A stretch of 64,000 bases of DNA from Pelomonas sp. CA6 (GCF_022549225.1 NZ_JAKZFD010000006.1:186001-250000), one strand, 5' to 3'. Counted from the first letter of the stretch, positions 18,131 through 28,151 are shown. Numbers and translations are program-made. Notes: generated by a model not told the origin, from the letters alone.

Positions 18131-19068
18131 CGGGAATGCCGGCCGCCGGCCAGCCGCTGCGCAATGCGATGACCATCGACGTGGAGGACTACTTCCAGGT
18201 CTCCGCCTTCGCGCCCTACATCGACCGCGCCCAGTGGGACGGGCTGGAATGCCGCGTCGAGCGCAACCTGGAGCGCATCCTCGCGCTGCTGGACCGGCAT
18301 GGCGTCAAGGCCACCTTCTTCACGCTGGGCTGGATCGCCGAGCGCTATCCGCAGGCGGTGCGCCGCATCGTTGACGCGGGGCACGAACTGGCGTCGCACG
18401 GCCACGGCCACCAGCGCGCCAGCGAGCTGGACCCGGCGCAGTTCCGTGCCGACGTGACGCGCGCCAAGGCGCTGCTGGAAGACCTGTCGGGCCGGCCCGT
18501 GCTGGGCTACCGCGCGCCCAGCTTCTCGATCGGACCGGCCAACTGGTGGGCCTTCGACGTGCTCGGCGAGACCGGCCACCGCTACAGCTCCAGCGTCTAC
18601 CCGATCCGTCACGACCACTACGGCATGCCCGATTCGCCGCGCTTCGCCTACGAGGTCAAGCCCGGGCTGATCGAGGTGCCGGTGACCACGCTGCGCCTGC
18701 GCGGGCGCAATCTGCCGTCCAGCGGCGGCGGCTATTTCCGGCTGCTGCCCTATGCGCTGTCGCGCTGGATGATCCGCCGCGTCAACGAACAGGACGGGCA
18801 GAGCGCCGTCTTTTACTTCCACCCCTGGGAGATCGACGCCGAACAGCCCCGCGTACCCGGCATCGACGCCAAGTCGCGCTTCCGCCATTACGTGAACCTG
18901 CGTCACACCCTGGGCCGCATCGACCGCCTGCTGGGCGACTTCCGCTGGGGGCGCATGGACGAGATCTTCCTGCCGCCCTCCGGCGCCGCGCAGGCCGCGA
19001 CGACCGGCGCCGCCGCCGCCGCGCTGCCGCGCCTGGGAGCCGCGCTCTCGCACGAGGGCCGGCTGTGA
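18127..19068 (+). CDS. XrtA-system polysaccharide deacetylase (DUF3473 type)
   Basis: This 313-residue CE4-type deacetylase has TIDVEDYFQ (D18 and D21), the metal-binding HGHGH of ELASHGHGHQ (H91-x3-H95), the FSIGPANWWAFDVL region and YFHPWEID near the end, followed by the helical DUF3473 tail typical of exosortase loci. It should remove N- or O-acetyl groups from the polymer or its lipid-linked precursor. No signal peptide is visible, so the site of action is likely cytoplasmic unless another route exists. ATGA overlaps tie it to the genes on both sides. Confidence 0.93.
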   Translation: MTGMPAAGQPLRNAMTIDVEDYFQVSAFAPYIDRAQWDGLECRVERNLERILALLDRHGVKATFFTLGWIAERYPQAVRRIVDAGHELASHGHGHQRASELDPAQFRADVTRAKALLEDLSGRPVLGYRAPSFSIGPANWWAFDVLGETGHRYSSSVYPIRHDHYGMPDSPRFAYEVKPGLIEVPVTTLRLRGRNLPSSGGGYFRLLPYALSRWMIRRVNEQDGQSAVFYFHPWEIDAEQPRVPGIDAKSRFRHYVNLRHTLGRIDRLLGDFRWGRMDEIFLPPSGAAQAATTGAAAAALPRLGAALSHEGRL

Positions 19069-20129
19069 CCGTCGCGCAAGCCGTGCAATGCCATGAGCTG
19101 GCCCTGGGCGACGCCGCGACCGCGGCACGCTGGGACGCCTTCGTGCGGGACTGCCCGCAGGCCACCTTCTTCCACCGCAGCGGCTGGCAGCGCGTGATCG
19201 CCGAGGCCTTCGGCCACCGCTGCCTCTACCTCTACGCGCAGCGCGACGGGCGCATCGAGGCCGTGCTGCCGCTGGTGCAGGTGCGCAGCCTGCTGTTCGG
19301 CCACGCGCTGGTGAGCCTGCCCTTCGCCGTCTATGGCGGCGTGGCGGCGCTGGACGGCGCGGCCGGCGAGGAGGCCGCGCAGCTGCTGGAGACGCGCGCC
19401 GACGCGCTGGCCCGGGAGCTGGGCGCCGACCATCTGGAGCTGCGCCAGCTGGCGCGCCAGCACGAGGGCTGGCCCGCGCAGGACCTGTACGTCACCTTCC
19501 GCAAGCCAATCCTGCCCGAGGTCGAGGCCAACATGAACGCCATCCCGCGCAAGCAGCGGGCGATGGTGCGCAAGGGCATCAAGAACAACCTGCGCAGCGA
19601 GATCGACCAGTCACTGGACCGCTTCTTCGCGCTCTATGCCGACAACGTGCACCGGCACGGCACGCCGGCGCTGCCGCGCGCCTACTTCGCCGCGCTGATG
19701 CGCGAGTTCGGGCCGGACTGCGAGCTGCTCATCGTCAGCGACGAGGCCGGCCGGCCGCTCAGCGGCGTGATGAGCTTCTACTTCCGCGACGAGGTGCTGC
19801 CTTACTACGCTGGCGACGACGTGCGCGCGCGCGACCTGGCGGCCAACGACTTCAAGTACTGGGAGCTGATGCGCCTGGCCTGCGAGCGCGGGCTGAAGAC
19901 CTTCGACTACGGACGCAGCAAGCAGGGCACGGGCAGCTATTCGTTCAAGAAGAACTGGGGCTTCGAGCCGGCGCCGCTGCACTACGAGTACCGGCTCTAC
20001 AAGCGCGACCAGGTGCCGCAGAACAACCCCTCCAACCCCAAGTACAAGCTGCTGATCAACACCTGGCGGCGCATGCCGCTGGCGCTGGCCAACTGGATGG
20101 GCCCCTTCGTGGTGAAGTACCTTGGATAA
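19065..20129 (+). CDS. FemAB-family XrtA/PEP-CTERM-associated protein
   Basis: The 354-residue protein has two GNAT-like halves of the FemAB fold: an N-terminal part with ATFFHRSGWQRVIAEAFGHR and a C-terminal part with YWELMRLACERGLKTFDYGRSKQGTGSYSFKKNWGFEP. FemAB enzymes attach amino acids from aminoacyl-tRNA to cell-wall precursors; in exosortase loci the substrate is unknown and a role in decorating the polysaccharide is an inference. It starts with GTG at 19065 inside the deacetylase stop (GTGA) and overlaps the exosortase start by eight bases. Confidence 0.92.
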   Translation: MTVAQAVQCHELALGDAATAARWDAFVRDCPQATFFHRSGWQRVIAEAFGHRCLYLYAQRDGRIEAVLPLVQVRSLLFGHALVSLPFAVYGGVAALDGAAGEEAAQLLETRADALARELGADHLELRQLARQHEGWPAQDLYVTFRKPILPEVEANMNAIPRKQRAMVRKGIKNNLRSEIDQSLDRFFALYADNVHRHGTPALPRAYFAALMREFGPDCELLIVSDEAGRPLSGVMSFYFRDEVLPYYAGDDVRARDLAANDFKYWELMRLACERGLKTFDYGRSKQGTGSYSFKKNWGFEPAPLHYEYRLYKRDQVPQNNPSNPKYKLLINTWRRMPLALANWMGPFVVKYLG

Positions 20130-21711
20130 ACCGCTGTCCGCCACGGGCGCCGCGGCCGGACGCCTGCCGGCCGCGTGGCAGCGCCTGCTGCCGCTGTGGC
20201 TGCTGCTCACCGTGCTGCTGCTGGCGGTCTACCGCGAGACGGCCTGGGGCATGGTGCAGATCTGGTCGCGCTCGGAGACCTTTGCCCACGCCTACCTGGT
20301 GCCGCCCATCACCGCCTGGCTGATCTGGCGCGCGCGGGCGCGCTGGCTGGCGCTGACGCCGCGGCTGTGGGGCTGGCCGCTGCTGGGGCTGGCGCTGGCC
20401 GGCGCGCTGTGGCTGGCCGGCGACCTGTCGGGGCTCAACGCGCTGACCCAGTTCGCGCTGGTGGCGCAGTGGGTGTGCCTGAGCCTGGCCCTGCTGGGCC
20501 CCGCGGTGGGCCGCGTCATGGCCTTCCCGCTGCTCTTCGTGTTCTTCGCCGTGCCCATGGGCGAGGCGCTGGTGCCCTTGCTGATGGACGGCACGGCCGA
20601 CTTCACCATCGCGGCGCTGCGCGCCAGCGGCGTGCCGGTCTACCGCGAGGGGCTGAACTTCGTCATCCCGTCCGGCCACTGGTCGGTGGTCGAGGCCTGC
20701 AGCGGCATCCGCTACCTGATCGCCTCGCTGATGGTGGGCTCGCTGTTCGCCTACCTGAGCTACCGCGGCGCGCGCAAGCGCTGGCTGTTCATGCTGGTCG
20801 CCGCGCTGCTGCCGCTGGTGGCCAACTGGCTGCGCGCCTACATGATCGTGATGCTGGCCCACCTGTCCGGCAATGAGCTGGCCACCGGCGTGGACCACCT
20901 CATCTATGGCTGGGTGTTCTTCGGCCTGGTGATGTTCGCGATGTTCGTGATCGGCTCGCGCTGGGCCGACCCCGTCGAGCCGGCCGCCGCCGCGCCCATT
21001 ACCGCCGTGGCGTCGCCGCTGCCGCAGCGCGGCGCGGCGCTGGCGGGTGGCGCGCTGGCCTGCGCGGTGCTGGTGCTGCTGCCCCTGCTGCTGCGCCCGG
21101 CCTCGCCGGAGGTGGCGACGCAGGGCTTGACGCTGGCGCTGTCCGAGCGCGTGGGCGCCTGGGCGCGCCAGGCCGACGATGCCTCGCGCTGGAGCCCCAA
21201 CTATGCGCAGGCCGACCTGCGCCAGGCCGCGCGCTGGCAGCGCGGCGACGAGGCGCCGCCGGTGTTCAGCGACCTGGCCTACTACGCCGCCCAGGACTAC
21301 CAGCGCAAGATGCTCAGCTCCACCCAGGGCCTGCTGGTGCTGGGCGAATCGCAATGGCGGCTGCTGGAGCCGCGGCGCGTGGACGTGGGCGGGGCCGCGA
21401 TGCAGCAGTTCGTGCTGGAAGGCGGGGCGGTCGTCGAGGTGGCACGCACGCGCGCGCTGGTGCGCCAGGTCTACTGGGTGGGCGGACGCTGGACCGAGCG
21501 CGCGCTGGAGGCGCGTGCCTGGGTGATGCTGAACAAGCTGCTGCGCCGTGGCGACGACTCGGCGGTGCTGGTGCTGCACACGCCGCTGCGCGACGGCGAC
21601 CGCGGCGAAGAGGCGGGCGCGCGGCTGCAGGCCTGGTGGACCGAGGCCCGGCCGGCGCTGGAACAGGCGCTGCAGGGCCTGCATCGCCAGGCCCGGGGGA
21701 GCGGATCGTGA
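20122..21711 (+). CDS. xrtA: Exosortase A (EpsH) fused to an EpsI domain
   Basis: The protein has 529 residues. About eight membrane helices fill the first 280 residues, with the catalytic triad in its usual places: C193 in VVEACSGIRYL, R238 in NWLRAYMIV and H259 in GVDHLIYGW. Residues about 300-529 form a soluble EpsI-type (DUF3485) domain, one helix away from the membrane part. This is the transpeptidase-like protease that processes PEP-CTERM proteins such as the product at 8936. The start is a TTG at 20122 with GGTGAAG upstream, overlapping the FemAB gene by eight bases; no ATG or GTG fits before the first helix. The weak start may keep expression low. Confidence 0.95.
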   Translation: MDKPLSATGAAAGRLPAAWQRLLPLWLLLTVLLLAVYRETAWGMVQIWSRSETFAHAYLVPPITAWLIWRARARWLALTPRLWGWPLLGLALAGALWLAGDLSGLNALTQFALVAQWVCLSLALLGPAVGRVMAFPLLFVFFAVPMGEALVPLLMDGTADFTIAALRASGVPVYREGLNFVIPSGHWSVVEACSGIRYLIASLMVGSLFAYLSYRGARKRWLFMLVAALLPLVANWLRAYMIVMLAHLSGNELATGVDHLIYGWVFFGLVMFAMFVIGSRWADPVEPAAAAPITAVASPLPQRGAALAGGALACAVLVLLPLLLRPASPEVATQGLTLALSERVGAWARQADDASRWSPNYAQADLRQAARWQRGDEAPPVFSDLAYYAAQDYQRKMLSSTQGLLVLGESQWRLLEPRRVDVGGAAMQQFVLEGGAVVEVARTRALVRQVYWVGGRWTERALEARAWVMLNKLLRRGDDSAVLVLHTPLRDGDRGEEAGARLQAWWTEARPALEQALQGLHRQARGSGS

Positions 21712-22922
21712 GCCCGGAGCGCGACGAGACCGGCCGCCCGCTGATCGCTCATGTGGTCTACCGCTTCGACACCGGCGGGCTGGAGAACGGGCTGGTCAAC
21801 CTGATCAACGAGATGGGCGAGCAGCACTGGCGCCACGCGGTGATCGCGCTCACCGAGGTCAGCGAGCGCTTTCGCCAGCGCGTGCGCCGCGCCGACGTGC
21901 GCTTCATCGCGCTGAACAAGCCGCCGGGGCATGCCTTCGCGCTCTATCCGCGCGTCTGGCGCCTGCTGCGCGAACTCAGGCCGGCCGTGCTGCACACGCG
22001 CAATCTCGCGGCGCTGGAGCTGCAGCCAGTGGGCTGGGCGGCGGGCGTGCCGGTGCGCATCCATGGCGAGCATGGCCGCGACATGGACGACCTGCACGGC
22101 CTCAGCCGCAAGCACCAGCGCATCCGCCGCGCCTTCAGCCCCTTCGTGCACCGCCATGTGGCGTTGTCGCGCGACCTGGCGGGCTATCTGCGCGACCGCG
22201 TCGGGCTGGACGCGGCCCGCATCGTGCAGATCTACAACGGCGTGGACACCGAACGCTTCCATCCCGCGCCGCCGGGCGGTGCCGACGACACGACGCCGTC
22301 CGGCTGGCCCTTCGGCGCGCCGGGCCTCTTCGTCTTCGGCAGCGTGGGGCGCATGCAGGACGTGAAGAACCCGCTGCTGCTCACGCGTGCCTTCGCACGC
22401 CTGCTGCGCGAGCAGCCGGCGCTGCGCGAGCGGCTGCGGCTGGTGCAGGTGGGCGAGGGCCCGCTGCGCGGACAGGTGCAGGCGCTGCTCGCGCAGGAGG
22501 GACTGTCGGCGCTGGCCTGGCTGCCCGGCGACCGCGCCGACGTGCCCGCGCTGATGCGTCGGCTGGACGCCTTCGTGCTGCCCTCGCGCGCCGAGGGCAT
22601 TTCCAACACCATCCTGGAGGCCATGGGCTGCGCGCTGCCGGTGCTGGCCACCGAGGTGGGCGGCAACGCGGAGCTGCTGCAGTCGGGCCAGCAAGGCCTG
22701 CTGCTGCCCGAGGGCGACGAGGCGGCGCTCACGCGCGCCATGGCCGAGCTGGCCGCGGACCCGGCGCGCGCGCGCGCCATGGGCCAGGCCGGACGCGCGC
22801 GGGTGCAGGCGATGTTCAGCCTGCAGTCCATGCGCCAGGCCTACGAAGCGCTGTACCGGCGCGAGCTGGCGGGCCGGACCGGGCCTGTCGCGCATGACAG
22901 AACACGAACGACAGGGCCTTGA
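21708..22922 (+). CDS. XrtA-system glycosyltransferase, GT4 (TIGR03088-like)
   Basis: The GT-B enzyme has 404 residues. The N-terminal part begins LIAHVVYRFDTGGLENGLVNLIN, where the Gly-rich loop binds the acceptor side. The C-terminal part has GSVGRMQDVKNPLLL and the GT4 signature PSRAEGISNTILEAMGCALPVLATEVGGN with the EX7E-like Glu. It should add a sugar to the lipid-linked precursor at the inner leaflet. The GTG start sits in the exosortase stop (GTGA). Confidence 0.92.
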   Translation: MSPERDETGRPLIAHVVYRFDTGGLENGLVNLINEMGEQHWRHAVIALTEVSERFRQRVRRADVRFIALNKPPGHAFALYPRVWRLLRELRPAVLHTRNLAALELQPVGWAAGVPVRIHGEHGRDMDDLHGLSRKHQRIRRAFSPFVHRHVALSRDLAGYLRDRVGLDAARIVQIYNGVDTERFHPAPPGGADDTTPSGWPFGAPGLFVFGSVGRMQDVKNPLLLTRAFARLLREQPALRERLRLVQVGEGPLRGQVQALLAQEGLSALAWLPGDRADVPALMRRLDAFVLPSRAEGISNTILEAMGCALPVLATEVGGNAELLQSGQQGLLLPEGDEAALTRAMAELAADPARARAMGQAGRARVQAMFSLQSMRQAYEALYRRELAGRTGPVAHDRTRTTGP

Positions 22923-22957
22923 AGGCCCGCGGGCAAGGACCACCAGGGGAAGCAAGC

Positions 22958-24898
22958 ATGTGTGGAATCACCGGCATTTTCGACACCCGAGGCCAGCGCG
23001 CGCTGGACCCGGCCTGCCTGCATCGGATGAACGAGGCGCTGCACCACCGTGGCCCCGACGAGGGCAGCGTGCACCTGGAGCCCGGGCTGGGCATGGGGCA
23101 CCGCCGCCTTTCCATCATCGACGTGGCCACCGGTCAGCAGCCGCTGTTCAATGAGGATGGCTCGGTGGTCGTGGTCTTCAACGGCGAGATCTACAACTAC
23201 CAGTCGCTGATCCCCGAGCTGAAGGCGCTGGGCCACCAGTTCCGCACGCGCAGCGACACCGAGGTCATCGTCCATGCCTGGGAGGCCTGGGGGGCGGAGT
23301 GCGTCAAGCGCTTCCGCGGCATGTTCGCGTTCGCGCTGTGGGACCGCAAGCAGCAGACCCTGTTCATGGCGCGCGACCGCCTGGGCGTCAAGCCCATGTA
23401 CTACGGGCTGCTGGACGACGGACAGATGCTGTTCGGCTCCGAGCTGAAGGCGCTGCTGGCCCATGGCGGGCTCAAGCGTGAGATCGACCCGCAGGCGCTG
23501 GAGGAGTATTTCTCGCTGGGCTACGTGGCCGAGCCGCGCACGGTGTTCCGCCAGGCGCTGAAGCTGGAGCCCGGCCACAGCCTGCTCTGGAAGCGCGGCC
23601 AGCCGCTGCCGCGGCCGCAGCGCTACTGGGACGTGCGCTTCACGCTGGACCACAAGATCGGCCTGGAAGAGGCCTGCGAGGAGCTGCAGCGCCGGCTCAA
23701 GGAGTCGGTCCAGCTGCGCATGATCTCCGAGGTGCCGCTGGGCGCCTTCCTGTCGGGCGGCGTCGATTCCAGCGCGGTGGTGGCGACCATGGCCGGGCTC
23801 TCCGCCGAGCCGGTCAAGACCTGCGCCATCGCCTTCGACGACCCGGCCTTCAACGAATCGCAGTTCGCGCGCATGGTGGCCGAGCGCTACCACACCGATC
23901 ACCACGAGCACCTGGTGCAGAGCGACGACTTCAGCCTGATCGACCGGCTGGCGCGCCTGTATGACGAACCCTATGCGGACTCGTCCGCGCTGCCGACCTA
24001 CCGCGTCTGCCAGCTGGCGCGCCAGCATGTCACCGTGGCGCTGTCCGGTGACGGCGGCGACGAGTCCTTCGGCGGCTACCGCCGCTACCGCCTGCACCTG
24101 ATGGAAGAGCGCATGCGCGCCGCGCTGCCCGAGGGTCTGCGCCGGCCGCTGTTCGGGCTGCTGGGGCGCCTCTATCCCAAGGCCGACTGGGCGCCGCGCA
24201 TGTTCCGCGCCAAAACCACCTTCGAGGGCATGGCGCGCAGCTCGGTGGAGGCCTATTTCCATTCCGTCTCCATCCTGCGCGGCCCCATGCGCGAGCAGCT
24301 CTACAGCACGCGGCTGAAGTCCGAGCTGGGCGGCTACAACGCGCTGCAGCTCTTCGAGCGCCACGCCGCGCAGGCCGGCACCGAGGACCCGCTGGCGCTG
24401 ATCCAGTACCTGGACCTGAAGACCTATCTGGTCGGCGACATCAACACCAAGGTGGACCGCGCCAGCATGGCGCATTCGCTGGAGGTGCGCGAGCCGCTGA
24501 TGGACCACGAGCTGGTCGAATGGCTGGCCTGCCTGCCCAGCGATCTGAAGATCCGCGGCAACGAAGGCAAGTTCCTGTTCAAGAAGGCCATGGAGCCCGC
24601 GCTGCCCAACGACGTGCTGTACCGCCCCAAGATGGGCTTCGCCGTGCCGCTGGCGCGCTGGTTCCGCGGCCCGCTGAAGCAGCGCGTCAAGGACGTGGTC
24701 CTGGGCCAGCGCCTGGCCGACACCGGCTACTTCAACCGCGGCTACCTGGAGCACCTGGTCGAGGCGCACCAGAACGGCAGCCGCGACTACAGCGCGCCGC
24801 TGTGGACGCTGATGATGTTCGAGGGCTTCCTGCGCCAGGTGATGGACGGCGATGCCTCGCACGCGCTGCCGCGCGAAGAGGCGGAGGCGCTGGCATGA
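22958..24898 (+). CDS. XrtA-system amidotransferase, asparagine synthase (glutamine-hydrolysing) type
   Basis: The 646-residue protein starts exactly at MCGITGIF, so the catalytic cysteine is Cys2 after Met removal. The glutaminase domain (1-210) has RGPDEG, FNGEIYNY and RSDTEV. The synthetase domain has the PP-loop LSGGVDSSAV and SGDGGDESFGGY. The family enzymes in these loci probably amidate a sugar carboxylate (uronic acid to uronamide) rather than make asparagine; this fits the AlgD-like dehydrogenase at 29406. The ATG at 22958 was preferred over upstream in-frame codons because the Cys must be residue 2; AGGGGAAG lies upstream. Confidence 0.94.
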   Translation: MCGITGIFDTRGQRALDPACLHRMNEALHHRGPDEGSVHLEPGLGMGHRRLSIIDVATGQQPLFNEDGSVVVVFNGEIYNYQSLIPELKALGHQFRTRSDTEVIVHAWEAWGAECVKRFRGMFAFALWDRKQQTLFMARDRLGVKPMYYGLLDDGQMLFGSELKALLAHGGLKREIDPQALEEYFSLGYVAEPRTVFRQALKLEPGHSLLWKRGQPLPRPQRYWDVRFTLDHKIGLEEACEELQRRLKESVQLRMISEVPLGAFLSGGVDSSAVVATMAGLSAEPVKTCAIAFDDPAFNESQFARMVAERYHTDHHEHLVQSDDFSLIDRLARLYDEPYADSSALPTYRVCQLARQHVTVALSGDGGDESFGGYRRYRLHLMEERMRAALPEGLRRPLFGLLGRLYPKADWAPRMFRAKTTFEGMARSSVEAYFHSVSILRGPMREQLYSTRLKSELGGYNALQLFERHAAQAGTEDPLALIQYLDLKTYLVGDINTKVDRASMAHSLEVREPLMDHELVEWLACLPSDLKIRGNEGKFLFKKAMEPALPNDVLYRPKMGFAVPLARWFRGPLKQRVKDVVLGQRLADTGYFNRGYLEHLVEAHQNGSRDYSAPLWTLMMFEGFLRQVMDGDASHALPREEAEALA

Positions 24899-24935
24899 AC
24901 CGGCTGGGCCAACCGCGGGCGCGAAGGGCTGTCCG

Positions 24936-26153
24936 ATGACGCTGCGCATCCTCCATGTACTGGACCATTCGCTGCCGCTGCACAGCGGCTACACCTTCCG
25001 CACCCTGTCCATCCTGCGCGAGCAACGCGCGCTGGGCTGGCAGACTTGGCAGCTGACCACGCCCAAGCAGGGCGCGACGGCCGACCGCGAGGAGCAGGCC
25101 GGCGACTGGCACTTCTACCGCACGCCCAGCGAGCCCGGCACCGGGCTGCTGGCGCAGATGCGGCTGACCGCGGCGCGCCTGGGCGAGCTTGTGAGGGAGC
25201 TGCGGCCCGACCTGATCCACGCCCATTCGCCGGTGCTCAACGCGCTGCCCTCGCTGTGGGTGGGGCGCCGGCTGGGCGTGCCGGTGGTCTATGAGATGCG
25301 CGCCTCGTGGGAGGATGCGGCGGTGGACCATGGCACGACGCGCGAGGGCAGCGCGCGCTACCGCGTGTCGCGCGCGCTGGAGAGCTTCGCGCTGAAGCGC
25401 GCCGACGCGATCACCACCATCTGCGAGGGCCTGCGCGGCGACATCGTGGCGCGCGGCATCCCCGCCGAGCGCATCACCGTGATTCCCAACGCGGTCGACG
25501 CGCAGACCTTCCAGTTCGGCGTGCCCGCCGATGCGCAGCTGCGCAGCCGGCTCCGGCTGGACGGGGCCACGGTGCTGGGCTTCGCCGGTTCCTTCTATGC
25601 CTACGAAGGGCTGGCGCTGCTGCTGGACGCGGTGGCGGCCATGCGCGCGCGCCATCCGGCCCTGCGCGTGCTGCTGGTGGGCGGCGGCCCGCAGGAGCAG
25701 GCGCTCAAGGACCAGGTGCAGCGCCTGGGCCTGCAGGACGCGGTGGTCTTCACCGGCCGCGTGCCGCACAGCGAGGTGCAGCGCTATTACGAGCTGATCG
25801 ACGTGCTGGCCTATCCGCGCCTGCCCATGCGCCTGACCGAGCTGGTCACGCCGCTGAAGCCGCTGGAGGCGATGGCGCAGGGGCGCATCTTCGTGGCCTC
25901 CGACGTCGGCGGCCACCGCGAACTGATCCGCGACGGCGAGACCGGCTTTCTGTTCCGCGCCGGCGACGTGCAGGCCCTGGTGGCGCGGCTGGAGCAGGTG
26001 CTGGCGCAGCAGCAGGACTGGCCGCGCGTGCGCGCGCAGGCGCGCCGCTTTGTCGAGGACGAGCGCACCTGGACGCGCAGCGTCGCCGGCTACCGCCACG
26101 CCTATGCGCAGGCGATGGCGAGCCGTGGCCAGCAGCACGCGGCGCTGGCCTGA
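24936..26153 (+). CDS. XrtA-system glycosyltransferase, GT4 (TIGR04063-like)
   Basis: A GT-B glycosyltransferase of 405 residues. The start MTLRILHVLDHSLPLHSGYTFR and the C-terminal LGFAGSFYAYEGLALLLDA and KPLEAMAQGRIFVASDVGGHREL mark the exosortase-associated GT4 branch. The ATG at 24936 (GAAGGG upstream) lies 38 bases after the first amidotransferase and the gene ends 12 bases before the second, so the three are co-transcribed. Donor sugar unknown. Confidence 0.91.
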   Translation: MTLRILHVLDHSLPLHSGYTFRTLSILREQRALGWQTWQLTTPKQGATADREEQAGDWHFYRTPSEPGTGLLAQMRLTAARLGELVRELRPDLIHAHSPVLNALPSLWVGRRLGVPVVYEMRASWEDAAVDHGTTREGSARYRVSRALESFALKRADAITTICEGLRGDIVARGIPAERITVIPNAVDAQTFQFGVPADAQLRSRLRLDGATVLGFAGSFYAYEGLALLLDAVAAMRARHPALRVLLVGGGPQEQALKDQVQRLGLQDAVVFTGRVPHSEVQRYYELIDVLAYPRLPMRLTELVTPLKPLEAMAQGRIFVASDVGGHRELIRDGETGFLFRAGDVQALVARLEQVLAQQQDWPRVRAQARRFVEDERTWTRSVAGYRHAYAQAMASRGQQHAALA

Positions 26154-26165
26154 GGAGCAAGAAGA

Positions 26166-28151
26166 ATGTGTGGCATACACGGCATCCACTACCTGGACGG
26201 GCGCACGGTCACGCCGGAGCTGCTGTCGCGCATGGGGCAGCTGACCCGGCACCGCGGCCCGGACGACGAAGGCCAGCACATCGCCGGCCCCTGCGGCATC
26301 GCGATGCGGCGCCTGTCCATCATTGACCTGGCCGGCGGGCACCAGCCCATCTCCAACGCCGACGACACGCTGTGGCTGGTCTGCAATGGCGAGATCTACA
26401 ACTACCGCGAGCTGCGCGCCGAGCTGATCGCCAAGGGCTACCGCTTCAAGACCGGCTCCGACAGCGAGGTGCTGCTGCATCTGTACGACGCCGAGGGCGA
26501 TGAGTTCGTCCACCGCCTCAATGGCATGTTCGACTTCGCGCTGTGGGACGCGCGCCGGCGCCGCCTGCTGATCGGCCGCGACCGCATCGGCGTGAAGCCG
26601 CTGTATGTGCTGCAGGACGGCCGGATGCTGGCCTTCGCGACCGAGGCCAAGGCCCTGCTGGGCCTGCCCGGCGTGCGCGCCGAGCTGGACATGAGCCAGC
26701 TGCCCGCCTATCTGCAGCTGGGCTATGTGGCCGCGCCGGGCAGCCTGTTCAAGGGCATACGCAAGCTGCCGCCGGCCACGCTGCTGGCGGTCGAGGACGG
26801 CCAGGTGCGCGAATGGCGCTACTGGCGGCTGTCGCCGCGCATCGAGCGCGCGCGCAGCGAGGCGCAGTGGCTGGAGATGGCGCGCGCGCAGCTGGAGCGC
26901 TCGGTCGCGATGCAGATGGTCAGCGACGTGCCCATCGGCGCCTTTCTGTCCGGCGGCGTGGACTCCAGCGCCGTGGTCGGGCTGATGGCCCGCCACGCCA
27001 GCGAGCCGATACGCACCTACGCGATCGGCTTCGAGGGCGGCGCGGCGGAGGCGCTCTACAACGAGCTGCCCTATGCGCGTCAGGTCGCGCGGCTGTTCGG
27101 CACGCAGCACAAGGAGATCGTCGTCAAGCCCGACGTCGTCGGCCTGCTGCCCAAGCTGCTGTGGCACATGGACGAGCCGATTGCCGACACCGCCTTCATC
27201 ACCACCTACCTGGTTTCGCAGTTCGCGCGCCAGGACGTCAAGGTGATCCTGTCCGGCGTCGGCGGCGACGAGCTGTTCGGTGGCTACCGCCGCTACCTGG
27301 GCGGCCACTATGCGCGCAAGCTGCAGGCGGTGCCGGCGCCGCTGCGCGCGGTGCTGGGCGCGGTGGTGAACCGGTTGCCGGCCGACCGCCATTCGGGCTG
27401 GATGAACAAGGCGCGGCTGGCCAAGGGCTTCATGGCCAGCGCCGCGATGGCGCCGGACGCGCGCTACCAGAGCTATCTGCAGATCATGGCGCCGGACCAT
27501 GTCGACGCGCTGCTGGGCGACGCGGGCCTGCGCGCGCGCGGCGCCGACCCGCTGGCCGCCGCCTTCGCCGCCGCGGGCGGCGAGGACGAGCTCAACCGCA
27601 TGCTCGCCGTCGACGCCGAGACCCAACTGACCGACGACCTGCTGCTGCTCACCGACAAGATGAGCATGGCCGTGTCGCTGGAATGCCGCGTGCCGCTGCT
27701 GGACCACGAGCTGGTCGAGCTGTGCGCGGCAATGCCGCACGCGGTGAAGACCCCGGGCGGCGCGCTCAAGGGCCTGATGAAGAAGGCGCTCGCCGACCTG
27801 CTGCCGCAAGAGATCCTGTACCGTGCCAAGCGCGGCTTCGGCACGCCGATGGGCGCCTGGCTCAAGCAAGACCTGGCCCCGGTGCTGCGCGAGCTGCTCA
27901 GCCCGGCCTCGCTGGCGCGGCGCGGCTGGCTGCAGGCCGCGCCGGTCGCCGCGCTGGTGCGCGATCACGAGGCGCAGCGCGCCGACTACACCGACGCGCT
28001 GCTGGCGCTGATGAACCTGGAGCTGTGGGCGCGGCTCTACATCGACGGTCGCGACAGCGACGACCTGGCGGACGAGCTGCGCCAGTTGGCGCGCCTCGCG
28101 CCGTCCGCCGCGGTGCCGTCCTCCGCGACCTCCGATTCGATTGCCGCATGA
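26166..28151 (+). CDS. Second asparagine-synthase-type amidotransferase
   Basis: At 661 residues this is a full-length paralogue of the gene at 22958. It has MCGIHGIHYLDG (Cys2), RGPDDEG, CNGEIYNY, the PP-loop LSGGVDSSAV and SGVGGDELFGGYRR. Both active sites look intact. Having two intact amidotransferases in one locus suggests two carboxylates are amidated, or two different uronic acids. Helix-rich insertions around residues 380-460 differ between the copies, as expected for different acceptor sugars. The stop overlaps the next glycosyltransferase as ATGA. Confidence 0.93.
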   Translation: MCGIHGIHYLDGRTVTPELLSRMGQLTRHRGPDDEGQHIAGPCGIAMRRLSIIDLAGGHQPISNADDTLWLVCNGEIYNYRELRAELIAKGYRFKTGSDSEVLLHLYDAEGDEFVHRLNGMFDFALWDARRRRLLIGRDRIGVKPLYVLQDGRMLAFATEAKALLGLPGVRAELDMSQLPAYLQLGYVAAPGSLFKGIRKLPPATLLAVEDGQVREWRYWRLSPRIERARSEAQWLEMARAQLERSVAMQMVSDVPIGAFLSGGVDSSAVVGLMARHASEPIRTYAIGFEGGAAEALYNELPYARQVARLFGTQHKEIVVKPDVVGLLPKLLWHMDEPIADTAFITTYLVSQFARQDVKVILSGVGGDELFGGYRRYLGGHYARKLQAVPAPLRAVLGAVVNRLPADRHSGWMNKARLAKGFMASAAMAPDARYQSYLQIMAPDHVDALLGDAGLRARGADPLAAAFAAAGGEDELNRMLAVDAETQLTDDLLLLTDKMSMAVSLECRVPLLDHELVELCAAMPHAVKTPGGALKGLMKKALADLLPQEILYRAKRGFGTPMGAWLKQDLAPVLRELLSPASLARRGWLQAAPVAALVRDHEAQRADYTDALLALMNLELWARLYIDGRDSDDLADELRQLARLAPSAAVPSSATSDSIAA

